Shown: in pieces, positions 1 to 6,675 of the stretch
Layout: every line of letters starts with the position of its first letter
How positions within the stretch are numbered: the stretch's first letter is position 1
The notes under the pieces: model-generated
Databases searched by the model: none
What the model was told of the DNA's origin: nothing
The model's input: the letters and a program-made list of their open reading frames with translations, nothing else
Assembly (NCBI GenBank): GCA_037127655.1
Contig: JBAXXY010000086.1
Coordinates: 1 to 12,203, forward strand
DNA: 12,203 bases
Direction: 5' to 3'
DNA from: GWF2-38-69 sp037127655
Lineage (GTDB): Bacteria > Verrucomicrobiota > Lentisphaeria > Victivallales > GWF2-38-69
Program-made: the position numbers and the translations under genes

Positions 1-732
1 ATATTTTATACCGTATTTATCGAGTAGTTCTTCGCTTAAATGGATGTAAACAAATCGGCCATCAAAATATGTCTGCATATGGTTTAGGCAGGAATCGGTT
101 TCCAGAAGCATCATGGCAAGAGGTTTGGCAAAATACATATCTTTTATTATTTTGAGATAGTCAGCGCCTAAATCTATTAATGATGCCGTTTTTCTTAAAA
201 CCCCGGCATTTGTATTATCGAATCTGAGTCCACCTGTGTCCAGCATGATTCCTATGAGGAGGAAATTTGCAAGGTCGCCGTCTATTAACCATTTTTGATC
301 AGAAGAGATTATATCAAATATGATTTCTGCAGTGGCGCAGGCTTTTGGGTTTACAAAATTAGATGAACCGAAAAGTTCATTATCAGGGTGGTGGTCAATA
401 TTAAGAACCGGAATTTTATTCTTAATTTCCTTATCAAATAAAGCAAGCCTGCTATAATTGCCGCAGTCAAGAGCTATGCAGTGATTGTAATCGAAATTGT
501 CTTTGGGTTTAGCAATAAAAGTTCTTGTATTGCTAAGGCTGACATATCTTTCAGGGAGAGTTTCCGCTAAATAAATGTCAGCTTCTTTGCCAAGGTTCAA
601 AAGAGCTTTCTGAAGAGCAAAGGCTGAACCTATTGCATCACCGTCAGGTCTTTCATGAGTTACCAGGATTACATTATCCAAGGTAAGGATATAATCTGAA
701 AGTTCTTTTGGCGAAGCAAATATTTTATTCAT
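1..732 (-). CDS. nrnA: DHH-family phosphoesterase, NrnA-type (partial, C-terminus missing)
   Basis: The visible 244 residues form the N-terminal DHH domain of a bifunctional oligoribonuclease / pAp phosphatase-like protein. This family degrades nanoRNAs and 3',5'-bisphosphate nucleotides in the cytoplasm using Mn2+. Motifs seen: H26 with PDGDAIGS (29-36), D89 in ALDCGN, the signature NIDHHPDN with DHH at 113-115, and D165 in MLDTGG. Family members are usually about 310-330 residues, so roughly the last quarter (the DHHA1 substrate-binding domain) lies beyond the window edge. The ATG is 12 nt after the rbfA stop. An AAGGAA Shine-Dalgarno (SD) sequence overlaps that stop with 8-nt spacing, so the gene is very probably cotranscribed and translationally linked with rbfA. 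The rbfA-DHH order is common in bacterial nusA operons, which supports the assignment. Substrate preference (nanoRNA, pAp or c-di-AMP-derived pApA) cannot be read from the sequence. Confidence 0.88.
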   Translation of the reverse strand, partial: MNKIFASPKELSDYILTLDNVILVTHERPDGDAIGSAFALQKALLNLGKEADIYLAETLPERYVSLSNTRTFIAKPKDNFDYNHCIALDCGNYSRLALFDKEIKNKIPVLNIDHHPDNELFGSSNFVNPKACATAEIIFDIISSDQKWLIDGDLANFLLIGIMLDTGGLRFDNTNAGVLRKTASLIDLGADYLKIIKDMYFAKPLAMMLLETDSCLNHMQTYFDGRFVYIHLSEELLDKYGIKY

Positions 733-744
733 GGAATAAATTCC

Positions 745-1101
745 TTAAAGTTCAGTTTTATGCTCCATATCATTAATCATAGATATAACTTTGTCGCCAT
801 CTTCAAATCTTTCATCTATGGTGAAATGCAGCACAGGAGTGTATTTAATCCTGATAACAGAGGCAATTGAAGACTGAATGAACGCCCTGTTCTTTTGAAT
901 TGATTTAAATATCTCTTTCTTAGGCTCAAGCGGTCCTAGTATGCTTATATAGACTTTTGCAAACTTAAGGTCTGGAGTTGTCTTAACTTCAGTTACTGAG
1001 ACAAGGCTTCCACTTTTTCTATCAATAATTTTTTCCAGGATGTTAGCTATTTCTCGTTTTAAAAGCTCATTAATCCTTGTCATTCGGATATTTTCTTTCA
1101 T
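745..1101 (-). CDS. rbfA: 30S ribosome-binding factor RbfA
   Basis: A 118-residue protein of the RbfA family, a small KH-like-fold factor that binds immature 30S subunits and helps mature the 16S rRNA 5' region. Family features seen: a basic N-terminus (RINELLKREIANIL, from residue 9), the central strand TTPDLKFAKVYISILG with the usual 'V..t.Dl..A.VyiS' pattern, and the C-terminal RIKYTPVLHFTIDERFEDG, which matches the R-x-x-P-x-L-x-F-x-x-D signature. The length is typical. The first ATG is preferred because a GAGG lies 8 nt upstream. A second ATG at residue 7 lacks a good SD, although many RbfA proteins begin near there. The gene sits 51 nt after infB in the same direction, the normal infB-rbfA order, and is followed after 12 nt by the DHH phosphoesterase. 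Confidence 0.95.
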   Translation of the reverse strand: MKENIRMTRINELLKREIANILEKIIDRKSGSLVSVTEVKTTPDLKFAKVYISILGPLEPKKEIFKSIQKNRAFIQSSIASVIRIKYTPVLHFTIDERFEDGDKVISMINDMEHKTEL

Positions 1102-1152
1102 CTTTTGTGCCTCATTTATTCAATAACTCTTAAAATGCTGTCAAAGGTTTTT

Positions 1153-3267
1153 TTAAAGAGATGCTTTGTTGAATTCTATATCATAGATGCTAATTAAGTC
1201 GTTTTCCTGAAAGTCTAGGAAGTTATTGAGCCTAATACCGCATTCCTGTCCTGCTTTGACCTCTTTTACATCGTTCTGAAACCTTCTCAAAGACTGTACA
1301 ATACCGGCAAATATAAGCTCTTTATTTCTGTAAATTCTTGCCTTGCCGCCAACTTTTATATAACCTTCTTCGACTAGGCAACCGCAAACTTTAGGTCCCT
1401 TGGAAACATCAAAAATTTTAAGAATTTGAGCTTTCCCTAGGTTAACTTCTCTCTGATCAGGAGCAAGTCTGCCTTCAAGAGCGTCTTTAATATCTTCGAT
1501 TAATTCATAGATAATACTGTATAGACGAATTTCGACTTTTTGCCTTTTTGCCAAGTCATTTACACCTGTGTTGACCTTTACATGAAATCCTACGACTATA
1601 GCGTTGGAAGCTGAAGCTAGCATAATATCACTATCGGATATTCCGCCTACTGCTGAATGGACAATATTCACTTTTATTTTTTCGGATGGAAGTTTCTGAA
1701 GAGAATCCTTGATTGCTTCGGCAGTACCTTGTACATCAGTTTTTATGATTAAGTTTAGGTCATTTCTTTGATTGTTTTTAATATCTGAAAACAGGTCTTC
1801 CAAGGTAGCAGTATTAGTTTTAGTAAGTCCCTTGGATCTGACATCATCAGCTTTTGTGGAAGCTAAGTCTGAGGCAATTTTCTCATTTTTAACTACGCTG
1901 AATATTGCTCCGGCATTTGGCACGCCTGATAACCCAACTATTTTAGCTGGAAGGCTGGGACCTACGCTCTTAACTCTTGCACCATTGCCATCTATAAGAG
2001 CCTTGATTTTACCGTAGTGCTGTTCACATAGAACTACATCACCAATATTCAACGAGCCATTTCTAACTATTACATTTGCCACTGGGCCATGCCCTTGTTC
2101 AAGTTCTGCTTCAAGAACAATACCTTCGGCTGGTCTATTTCTATTGGCCTTGAGTTCAAGTATCTCTGCCTCAAGAAGAATTCTGTCAAGTAACTCTGGT
2201 AACCCTTTACCTGTTAGAGCAGAAACTTTTATGACACCGACATCTCCGCCCCATTCTTCACTCGTAAGACTATTTTGCTGCATATGGAGAAGGACTTTAT
2301 CTGGATCAGCGCTGTGTAAATCTATTTTATTCATTGCTACTATGATTGGAACTTTTGCTGCCTTTGCATGGCTCAATGCTTCAACAGTTTGCGGCATAAA
2401 TCCGTCATCTGCGGCAACTACCAGGACAACTATATCTGTAACATTCGCTCCTCTTGCTCTCATAGCAGTAAAAGCTTCGTGTCCAGGAGTATCAATAAAT
2501 ACTATAGTCTTGTCTTTGTGCACAATTACAGATGCTCCTGTATGCTGAGTGATGCCGCCGGCTTCGCCTTTTACAACATTGGTTTTTCTGATGGCATCTT
2601 GTATTGAAGTCTTGCCGTGGTCAACATGGCCCATAAATGTAACAACAGGTGGTCTTTCTGTCAGATCTTCAGGTTTATCAAGAGATTTTTCGATATTAAG
2701 AGCAGATTCAGCTTTTAAGACATGCTCGATTTTGGCTTCTTCTTTATCAGTTTTTCCGATTACTAAAGATAAACCATATTTATCGAATACAGTTTTAGCA
2801 ACTTTAGGGTCAATAGTCTGATTTATAGAAGCCAGAATGTTCATCTGCATCAAATTCATAATTATTTCAGAGGGTTTTTTCCCAACGGCATCGGCTATCA
2901 TTTTTACTGTTATAGGCGTCTTAAGGGAAATTTCTTTATCTTCCGGAGTTGAAGTAGTTGCAGAAAGAAGAGGCGCAGTTGCGACTTTTGCGACATCAGT
3001 AAGGATAGCTTTAGCTTTAACTTCTTTTGTGGTTTTAGCAGACTTAGAGGGGATTTCTTTGGCAGCTTTGTCAAAGTGTTCTAATGCCTGCTCAAGAAAT
3101 TTATCTTCAACAAAGTCAGAGGACAATTTTTTCTTGATGCCGATTTTCTTTAATTCTTTTACGGTAATATCAACTGTTAGACCATAATTCTGAGCTATCT
3201 CTCCAACAGTAGTAGTATGAATTTCTGCAACCGGCTCTTTCTTAGTTGCCTTTTTAGTATTTAACAT
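1153..3267 (-). CDS. infB: Translation initiation factor IF-2
   Basis: IF-2 is the GTPase that brings fMet-tRNA to the 30S P site and promotes 50S joining. The 704-residue protein is short compared with E. coli (about 890) but normal for many bacteria. Two IF2_N-like helical segments are visible (about 21-60, with VGEIAQNYGL, and about 118-165, with TVKMIADAVGKKP), joined by a Lys/Ala/Ser-rich linker. The G domain is intact: G1 GHVDHGKT (213-220), GGITQHTGA (238-246, switch region), G3 DTPGH (259-263, carrying the catalytic His), G4 NKID (313-316) and G5 SALTGKG (349-355). Domains II, III and the fMet-tRNA-binding C-terminus follow. The ATG is 46 nt after the nusA stop with only a weak SD (GGA about 11 nt upstream), so translation may partly depend on coupling with nusA. 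It sits between nusA and rbfA in the classical order. Confidence 0.97.
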   Translation of the reverse strand: MLNTKKATKKEPVAEIHTTTVGEIAQNYGLTVDITVKELKKIGIKKKLSSDFVEDKFLEQALEHFDKAAKEIPSKSAKTTKEVKAKAILTDVAKVATAPLLSATTSTPEDKEISLKTPITVKMIADAVGKKPSEIIMNLMQMNILASINQTIDPKVAKTVFDKYGLSLVIGKTDKEEAKIEHVLKAESALNIEKSLDKPEDLTERPPVVTFMGHVDHGKTSIQDAIRKTNVVKGEAGGITQHTGASVIVHKDKTIVFIDTPGHEAFTAMRARGANVTDIVVLVVAADDGFMPQTVEALSHAKAAKVPIIVAMNKIDLHSADPDKVLLHMQQNSLTSEEWGGDVGVIKVSALTGKGLPELLDRILLEAEILELKANRNRPAEGIVLEAELEQGHGPVANVIVRNGSLNIGDVVLCEQHYGKIKALIDGNGARVKSVGPSLPAKIVGLSGVPNAGAIFSVVKNEKIASDLASTKADDVRSKGLTKTNTATLEDLFSDIKNNQRNDLNLIIKTDVQGTAEAIKDSLQKLPSEKIKVNIVHSAVGGISDSDIMLASASNAIVVGFHVKVNTGVNDLAKRQKVEIRLYSIIYELIEDIKDALEGRLAPDQREVNLGKAQILKIFDVSKGPKVCGCLVEEGYIKVGGKARIYRNKELIFAGIVQSLRRFQNDVKEVKAGQECGIRLNNFLDFQENDLISIYDIEFNKASL

Positions 3268-3313
3268 AAGTGTATTCCAACTTTAAAAGATTATTGAATA
3301 AGGGTTATAAAAG

Positions 3314-4555
3314 TTAAACAGCTTTCCCTAAAGATTTTAAAATAGTTTCAACTGTTTCTTCTGTAAGGCCATCAAGCGCTAAGAGTTCATTTTTATCAGC
3401 AGCTTTTAATCCCTCAATGGTAATGAATCCGTTGCTTGCAAGTACCTTTGCTGTATCTTCCTTTATAGAAAGCGCTTCAGCTAATGATTTTACTGCTTCG
3501 TTGAGCTGTTTTTCGAATACTGTTTGAGCTTCTTCGAGTGGCAGGATATTTACTCTGATTCCGATAAGTTGACCTACAAGCCTTGCATTTTGCCAGTTTT
3601 TCCCGATTGCGAGTTTAATCTGTTCTTTGTCAACATAGGTATTGGCTGTTTTGTGTTCTTCATCATACTCTACTCTAGCTGGTACTGCCGGCTGTAAAGA
3701 ATTAGCTATATACTTGGTAATATCTGCATCATATCTGACAATGTCTATTCTTTCTCCACCTAGTTCAGCAGTAATATTTTTCACTCTTGAGCCTCTTAAT
3801 CCGATACATGCTCCAATAGGGTCAACTCTTTGATTGTGGCTTATTACTGAAACTTTGGCTCTTGATCCTGGATCTCTTGCTACGCCTTTGATTTCTACAG
3901 TGCCGTCAGCTATTTCAGAAACTTCTCTTTCAAAAAGTCTTTTAAGGAAATTCTTGCTGGTTCTAGTGAGAATCAAACTTGGTCCTGAGCCAGTGGTATT
4001 TATTTCAGCAAGCAGAGCATTGACTCTTTCACCCATGATGAAATTGTCTCCGGGTATCTTGTCTTGTATAGATATTACGCCTTCTGCTTTCTGGAAGTCC
4101 AAGATGACATTTCCTGCTTCAAATCTTCTTACAACACCGCTAACAATATGATCGAGCCTATCTTTGAAATCTTCATAAACTCTAGCCTTTTCAGCTTTTT
4201 TTAGGTGTTGAAGCATGGTTTGTCTTGCAGTTTGAGCGGCTATTCTGCCGAAGTCGCTTTTAGGTATATCTTTCGAGACAATATCCCCGACTTTTACATC
4301 TGGGGAGATTTTTAGGGCTTCCTCGATATTCATGTATTCGCCCTGGGTTGGCTTTTCTGATACCACGAAATCGACATAGGCGTTAATTAAACCAGTATGC
4401 CTATTGACCTTCACCCTTATTTCTTTCCCGTATTCGATGCTTTTTCTTCCTGCGGAGGCTAGAGATTTTTCTAAAGCTTCGATAAGTTCATCGCGGCTTA
4501 TACCTCTTTCCTGTTCTACATATTCCAATAGACTAAGAAGCTCGTTTGCAGCCAT
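3314..4555 (-). CDS. nusA: Transcription termination/antitermination factor NusA
   Basis: NusA binds RNA polymerase and nascent RNA, enhances pausing and intrinsic termination, and joins antitermination complexes. Domain order in the 413 residues: N-terminal RNAP-binding domain (1-125), S1 (about 132-200), KH1 and KH2 (about 225-345), and a C-terminal helix-hairpin-helix segment (about 355-413, with LASNGFITIEGLKAADKNELL). The family signature DPIGACIGLRGSRVKNI is at residues 245-261, followed by ELGGERIDIV. The length fits NusA proteins carrying a single short C-terminal module. The ATG is preceded by AAAGGAG about 8 nt upstream. The gene is first in the operon nusA-infB-rbfA-nrnA, and the usual upstream rimP is absent here. 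Its own leader contains a terminator-like hairpin, so the protein may control its own operon (inference). Confidence 0.97.
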   Translation of the reverse strand: MAANELLSLLEYVEQERGISRDELIEALEKSLASAGRKSIEYGKEIRVKVNRHTGLINAYVDFVVSEKPTQGEYMNIEEALKISPDVKVGDIVSKDIPKSDFGRIAAQTARQTMLQHLKKAEKARVYEDFKDRLDHIVSGVVRRFEAGNVILDFQKAEGVISIQDKIPGDNFIMGERVNALLAEINTTGSGPSLILTRTSKNFLKRLFEREVSEIADGTVEIKGVARDPGSRAKVSVISHNQRVDPIGACIGLRGSRVKNITAELGGERIDIVRYDADITKYIANSLQPAVPARVEYDEEHKTANTYVDKEQIKLAIGKNWQNARLVGQLIGIRVNILPLEEAQTVFEKQLNEAVKSLAEALSIKEDTAKVLASNGFITIEGLKAADKNELLALDGLTEETVETILKSLGKAV

Positions 4556-4569
4556 TTTTATGCTCCTTT

Positions 4570-4593
4570 CTTAGTTTCGTTAAGAATACTAAG
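4570..4593 (-). promoter_or_regulatory. Small inverted repeat just upstream of the nusA SD
   Basis: On the minus strand, CTTAGT and ACTAAG form a perfect 6-bp inverted repeat around a 12-nt loop. It ends immediately before the AAAGGAG ribosome-binding site of nusA. It lies just downstream of the leader terminator, so it would exist only in readthrough transcripts. It could affect ribosome access or be chance in AT-rich DNA. Confidence 0.3.
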
Positions 4594-4596
4594 TTT

Positions 4597-4629
4597 AAAA
4601 AAAATAAGTGGGTTGGACTACCACCCACT
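4597..4629 (-). terminator. Intrinsic terminator / putative attenuator in the nusA leader
   Basis: Read on the minus strand, AGTGGG pairs with CCCACT and GGT-side bases TGG pair with CCA around a TAGT tetraloop, leaving one bulged A. TA and then eight consecutive T follow. This is the architecture of a rho-independent terminator. It lies about 40 nt upstream of the nusA ATG and downstream of the likely nusA promoter. There is no upstream minus-strand gene for it to terminate, because the next gene, rpsT, is divergent. It therefore most likely acts as a conditional terminator within the nusA leader. NusA is known to stimulate intrinsic termination, so autoregulation is plausible but inferred. 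Confidence 0.7.
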
Positions 4630-4662
4630 GTGCTAAATTAATTTAATCCAATTGTAGCGTTA

Positions 4663-4690
4663 AATATAACGATGCTCATTTTCATTACAA
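4663..4690 (-). promoter_or_regulatory. Putative sigma70-type promoter of the nusA operon
   Basis: On the minus strand, TTGTAA (4690-4685, 4/6 to TTGACA) is separated by 16 nt from TATATT (4668-4663, 5/6 to TATAAT). A start near 4656 would give a leader of about 100 nt that contains the terminator hairpin. No other convincing promoter lies closer to nusA. The prediction is by eye only. Confidence 0.45.
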
Positions 4691-4702
4691 TGACAATAGA
4701 AC

Positions 4703-4730
4703 TTGATTTTTTCATTTTTAATGCGATAAT
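4703..4730 (+). promoter_or_regulatory. Putative promoter of rpsT
   Basis: TTGATT (4703-4708) is followed after 16 nt by GATAAT (4725-4730), which is preceded by TG at 4722-4723, giving an extended -10 (TGCGATAAT). A start near 4737 would give a leader of about 78 nt, A/T-rich and with little structure, before the rpsT start codon. It stands back to back with the proposed nusA promoter, the two -35 boxes being about 12 nt apart. Confidence 0.5.
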
Positions 4731-4814
4731 ACACAACTTAAAGTTTTTAAAAGCAACAAAATTAGATAGTTAAATAGTTTAATAACAAAAACAAAAGGAA
4801 AGGTTTAATAGGAA

Positions 4815-5084
4815 ATGGCAACAACTAATACTGGCTTGAAAAGAGCTAAAACAAGTGAGAAAGCAAGAGTTAGAAATAAAACATGCAAAGCGGCGATCAA
4901 AACAATTGAAAAGAGTTTTAGAAGCTCTTTGGAGAAAGATGCTGTGGTGGCTGATGTTAATTTTAAAAAAGCTTGCTCCAAGTTGGATAAGGCTGCAAAC
5001 ACAGGCAAAATCCATAAGAATAAAGCTAATAGAAAAAAATCCCGCTTGGCAAAAGTTTTAAATACTGCTCCAAAAGCAAAGTAA
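4815..5084 (+). CDS. rpsT: 30S ribosomal protein S20 (bS20)
   Basis: An 89-residue, strongly basic, helical protein that binds 16S rRNA in the body of the small subunit. It shows the typical S20 pattern: an N-terminal basic helix (GLKRAKTSEKARVRNKTCKA, residues 7-26), a central helix with FKKACSKLDKAANTG, and the conserved C-terminal block IHKNKANRKKSRLAK (residues 65-79). The length matches the family (about 85-95). The ATG is preceded by a purine-rich AAGGAAAGG about 11 nt upstream and a nearer AGGAA that is too close to act as a normal SD. The gene appears monocistronic: its own putative promoter lies upstream, divergent from nusA, and a strong intrinsic terminator follows about 20 nt after the stop. 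Confidence 0.95.
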   Translation: MATTNTGLKRAKTSEKARVRNKTCKAAIKTIEKSFRSSLEKDAVVADVNFKKACSKLDKAANTGKIHKNKANRKKSRLAKVLNTAPKAK

Positions 5085-5104
5085 TTTCATATACTGCTAC
5101 TTCG

Positions 5105-5135
5105 GGCCTAAACTGCAAAATTTAGGCCTTTTTTT
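5105..5135 (+). terminator. Rho-independent terminator of rpsT
   Basis: GGCCTAAA (5105-5112) and TTTAGGCC (5121-5128) form a perfect 8-bp stem with an 8-nt loop (CTGCAAAA), directly followed by seven T and then ATTTA. This is a classic intrinsic terminator 20 nt after the rpsT stop. The next plus-strand gene starts only about 24 nt after the T-tract. Confidence 0.9.
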
Positions 5136-5159
5136 ATTTAGCCAGCAAATTGGTGCTTT

Positions 5160-5939
5160 ATGATAGATTTTCATTCGCATACGAATTTAAGTTATTGTTC
5201 GGATAGAGATTTGGATCTGAACTGGTATGTGGAATGCTTGAAACAAAAAGATGAAATGGATGCTGTGGCGATTACAGACCACGGAATGGCTATTTATTTC
5301 CCGGATTTAGTTGCTTGGGCATGGGAATATGTGCGGGACGGGAAAGTTTTTGATAAATACAAAGACGCGGGTAATGAGAAACTGGAATCTTACATAAGCA
5401 ATCTATCAAAGTACAAAAATAAAAATATCCATTGCGGTCTTGAAGTAGAGATGTCGCAAGATGGAAAGCTAATTTATGATACATACTACAGGAATAAACT
5501 CAAACCGCTAATAGGAAGCGTTCATTATCATTTTATAACAAAAAAGTATGGTTTTTCTGAGAACGAAATAGTTGAATTCTGGCTTGATCACAATAAAAAA
5601 CTGGTAGAATCTGGTATTGATATACTTGGACATCCGCTCAGATGGATAGCAACTCATGCTGCTATAGATGATGCTATGATTGATAAAATTGTGGAAATGG
5701 CAGATATGAATGGAGTTGCAATTGAGATCAATAGCCATAATATGACTAACTCCATATATGAAGCAGATAAGCGAATGCTCTGTATTGCTATGGATAAGGG
5801 AGCTAAGGTTTCATTCGGTATTGATGCTCATAAGAAAATTCAGGTAGGAAAGTTTGATTATCATAGGAAATTACTTAAGGATTGCGGTGTAACCTTGGCA
5901 GATTTAAACCTACTAACTCTCAAAGATTTAGGTTTATGA
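5160..5939 (+). CDS. PHP-domain metal-dependent phosphoesterase (histidinol-phosphatase-like)
   Basis: A 259-residue single-domain member of the PHP superfamily, which hydrolyses phosphoesters with two or three metal ions in a (beta/alpha)7 barrel. Likely metal ligands can be followed through the sequence: H5 and H7 in DFHSH, D40-H41 in AITDHG, E95/E97 in CGLEVE, H122/H124 in GSVHYH, H158 in ILGHP, and D222/H224 in GIDAHK. The histidinol-phosphatase (HisK type) branch is the closest in general layout, but no other histidine-biosynthesis gene is nearby, so the substrate is unknown. The ATG is fixed by the metal motif only four residues in, yet the SD is weak (GGTG). The gene starts right behind the rpsT terminator with no room for a typical promoter. 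Its stop overlaps the start of the next gene (ATGA). Confidence 0.85.
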   Translation: MIDFHSHTNLSYCSDRDLDLNWYVECLKQKDEMDAVAITDHGMAIYFPDLVAWAWEYVRDGKVFDKYKDAGNEKLESYISNLSKYKNKNIHCGLEVEMSQDGKLIYDTYYRNKLKPLIGSVHYHFITKKYGFSENEIVEFWLDHNKKLVESGIDILGHPLRWIATHAAIDDAMIDKIVEMADMNGVAIEINSHNMTNSIYEADKRMLCIAMDKGAKVSFGIDAHKKIQVGKFDYHRKLLKDCGVTLADLNLLTLKDLGL

Positions 5940-6667
5940 AGAAGTTTTATTATAAATTCCTAACTATCTATGTTTTAATTTTATCTGTAATATTATCAGC
6001 CTGTGATAATGACAATAACTCAGATGGAAGACATCCAATTTATATTAAAGCCGAAAACTTTTATACAGAAGGAAATACTCAGGAAGCCTACAGATATTAT
6101 GAAAAATACATCCAGCTTAGACCAAACTCAGCCAAGGCGAGCTATAAACTTGCGCTGATCTCTCAGGATAAAGGTGATTATGTTAAAGCTATTTACTACT
6201 ATGAAAAATATCTTGCATTAGAACCTGACTCAAGTGATAAAGAAGTTATACAGAAATGGATAGAAGCTTCAAAACTATCTTTGGTAAAAGAGATAACTAA
6301 GGATACGAAGCCTCCGATTTTCCAGTCTGTTGATTCTTCGATTGTGGTTGATTCTGAAATTGCTGAATTGAAACAAAAAAATGATGAGTTAAACAGGCAA
6401 TTGATTTCGCTTAAAGAAAGCGATATATCTGTCGATACTTCGAAGGGAAAAGGAAAACTGGAAGAGTCTCGTGTCGCGCCTGCGAAGAACGACAAAATTT
6501 ATATTGTTCAAGAAGGTGACAATCTCTATAAAATCTCCAAAAAATTCTATAGCTCGACCAAGTATTACAAACAGATTATTGATGCTAATGAAGATAAACT
6601 AAAAGGAACTTCTTCAATCAGAGCTGGTGATAAGTTAATCATCCCGCAACTTAAAAAGACAGAGTAG
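5936..6667 (+). CDS. TPR and LysM domain lipoprotein
   Basis: A 243-residue predicted lipoprotein. It has a short signal peptide (MKK start, hydrophobic 9-20) with lipobox LSAC and the lipidated Cys at 23. Two tetratricopeptide-like repeats follow (about 35-101, with AYRYYEKYIQLRPN and AIYYYEKYLALEPD), then a charged coiled-coil segment (about 140-162, EIAELKQKNDELNRQL) and a C-terminal LysM domain (188-239, with YIVQEGDNLYKISKKFY and RAGDKLIIP). LysM domains bind peptidoglycan, so this is probably an envelope scaffold linking a membrane to the cell wall. Asp at +2 after the lipidated Cys would mean inner-membrane retention under the E. coli Lol rule, which may not apply here. The start is the ATG overlapping the PHP stop (ATGA), because a signal peptide begins there; the in-frame extension back to 5882 would lie inside the PHP gene. 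Confidence 0.85.
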   Translation: MKKFYYKFLTIYVLILSVILSACDNDNNSDGRHPIYIKAENFYTEGNTQEAYRYYEKYIQLRPNSAKASYKLALISQDKGDYVKAIYYYEKYLALEPDSSDKEVIQKWIEASKLSLVKEITKDTKPPIFQSVDSSIVVDSEIAELKQKNDELNRQLISLKESDISVDTSKGKGKLEESRVAPAKNDKIYIVQEGDNLYKISKKFYSSTKYYKQIIDANEDKLKGTSSIRAGDKLIIPQLKKTE

Positions 6668-6675
6668 GATTTAAA

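Noticed and set aside
1115..1144. Consensus -35 TTGACA on the minus strand between infB and rbfA, with AATAAA 18 nt on.
   Set aside because: The -10 lacks the key terminal T, and a start there would remove the rbfA SD. An internal promoter is not supported.
4634..4645. Perfect 12-nt palindrome TAAATTAATTTA in the nusA leader.
   Set aside because: It is purely A/T in an AT-rich spacer; such palindromes are expected by chance, and no second copy was seen.
4638..4715. 25-codon minus-strand ORF (MKKSSSIVIV start) ending 9 nt before the nusA leader hairpin, resembling a leader peptide.
   Set aside because: No Shine-Dalgarno is present, the ATG lies upstream of the best promoter candidate, and there is no run of regulatory codons. 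It is probably chance.
4556..4814. Search for a tRNA or small RNA gene in the nusA-rpsT spacer, as some nusA operons carry a tRNA upstream.
   Set aside because: No cloverleaf or T-arm GTTC-like sequence is seen on either strand. The region is explained by two promoters, the leader hairpin and the rpsT leader.
5882..5935. In-frame N-terminal extension of the LysM lipoprotein back to 5882.
   Set aside because: It lies inside the PHP gene and would bury the lipoprotein signal peptide that starts at the ATG at 5936.
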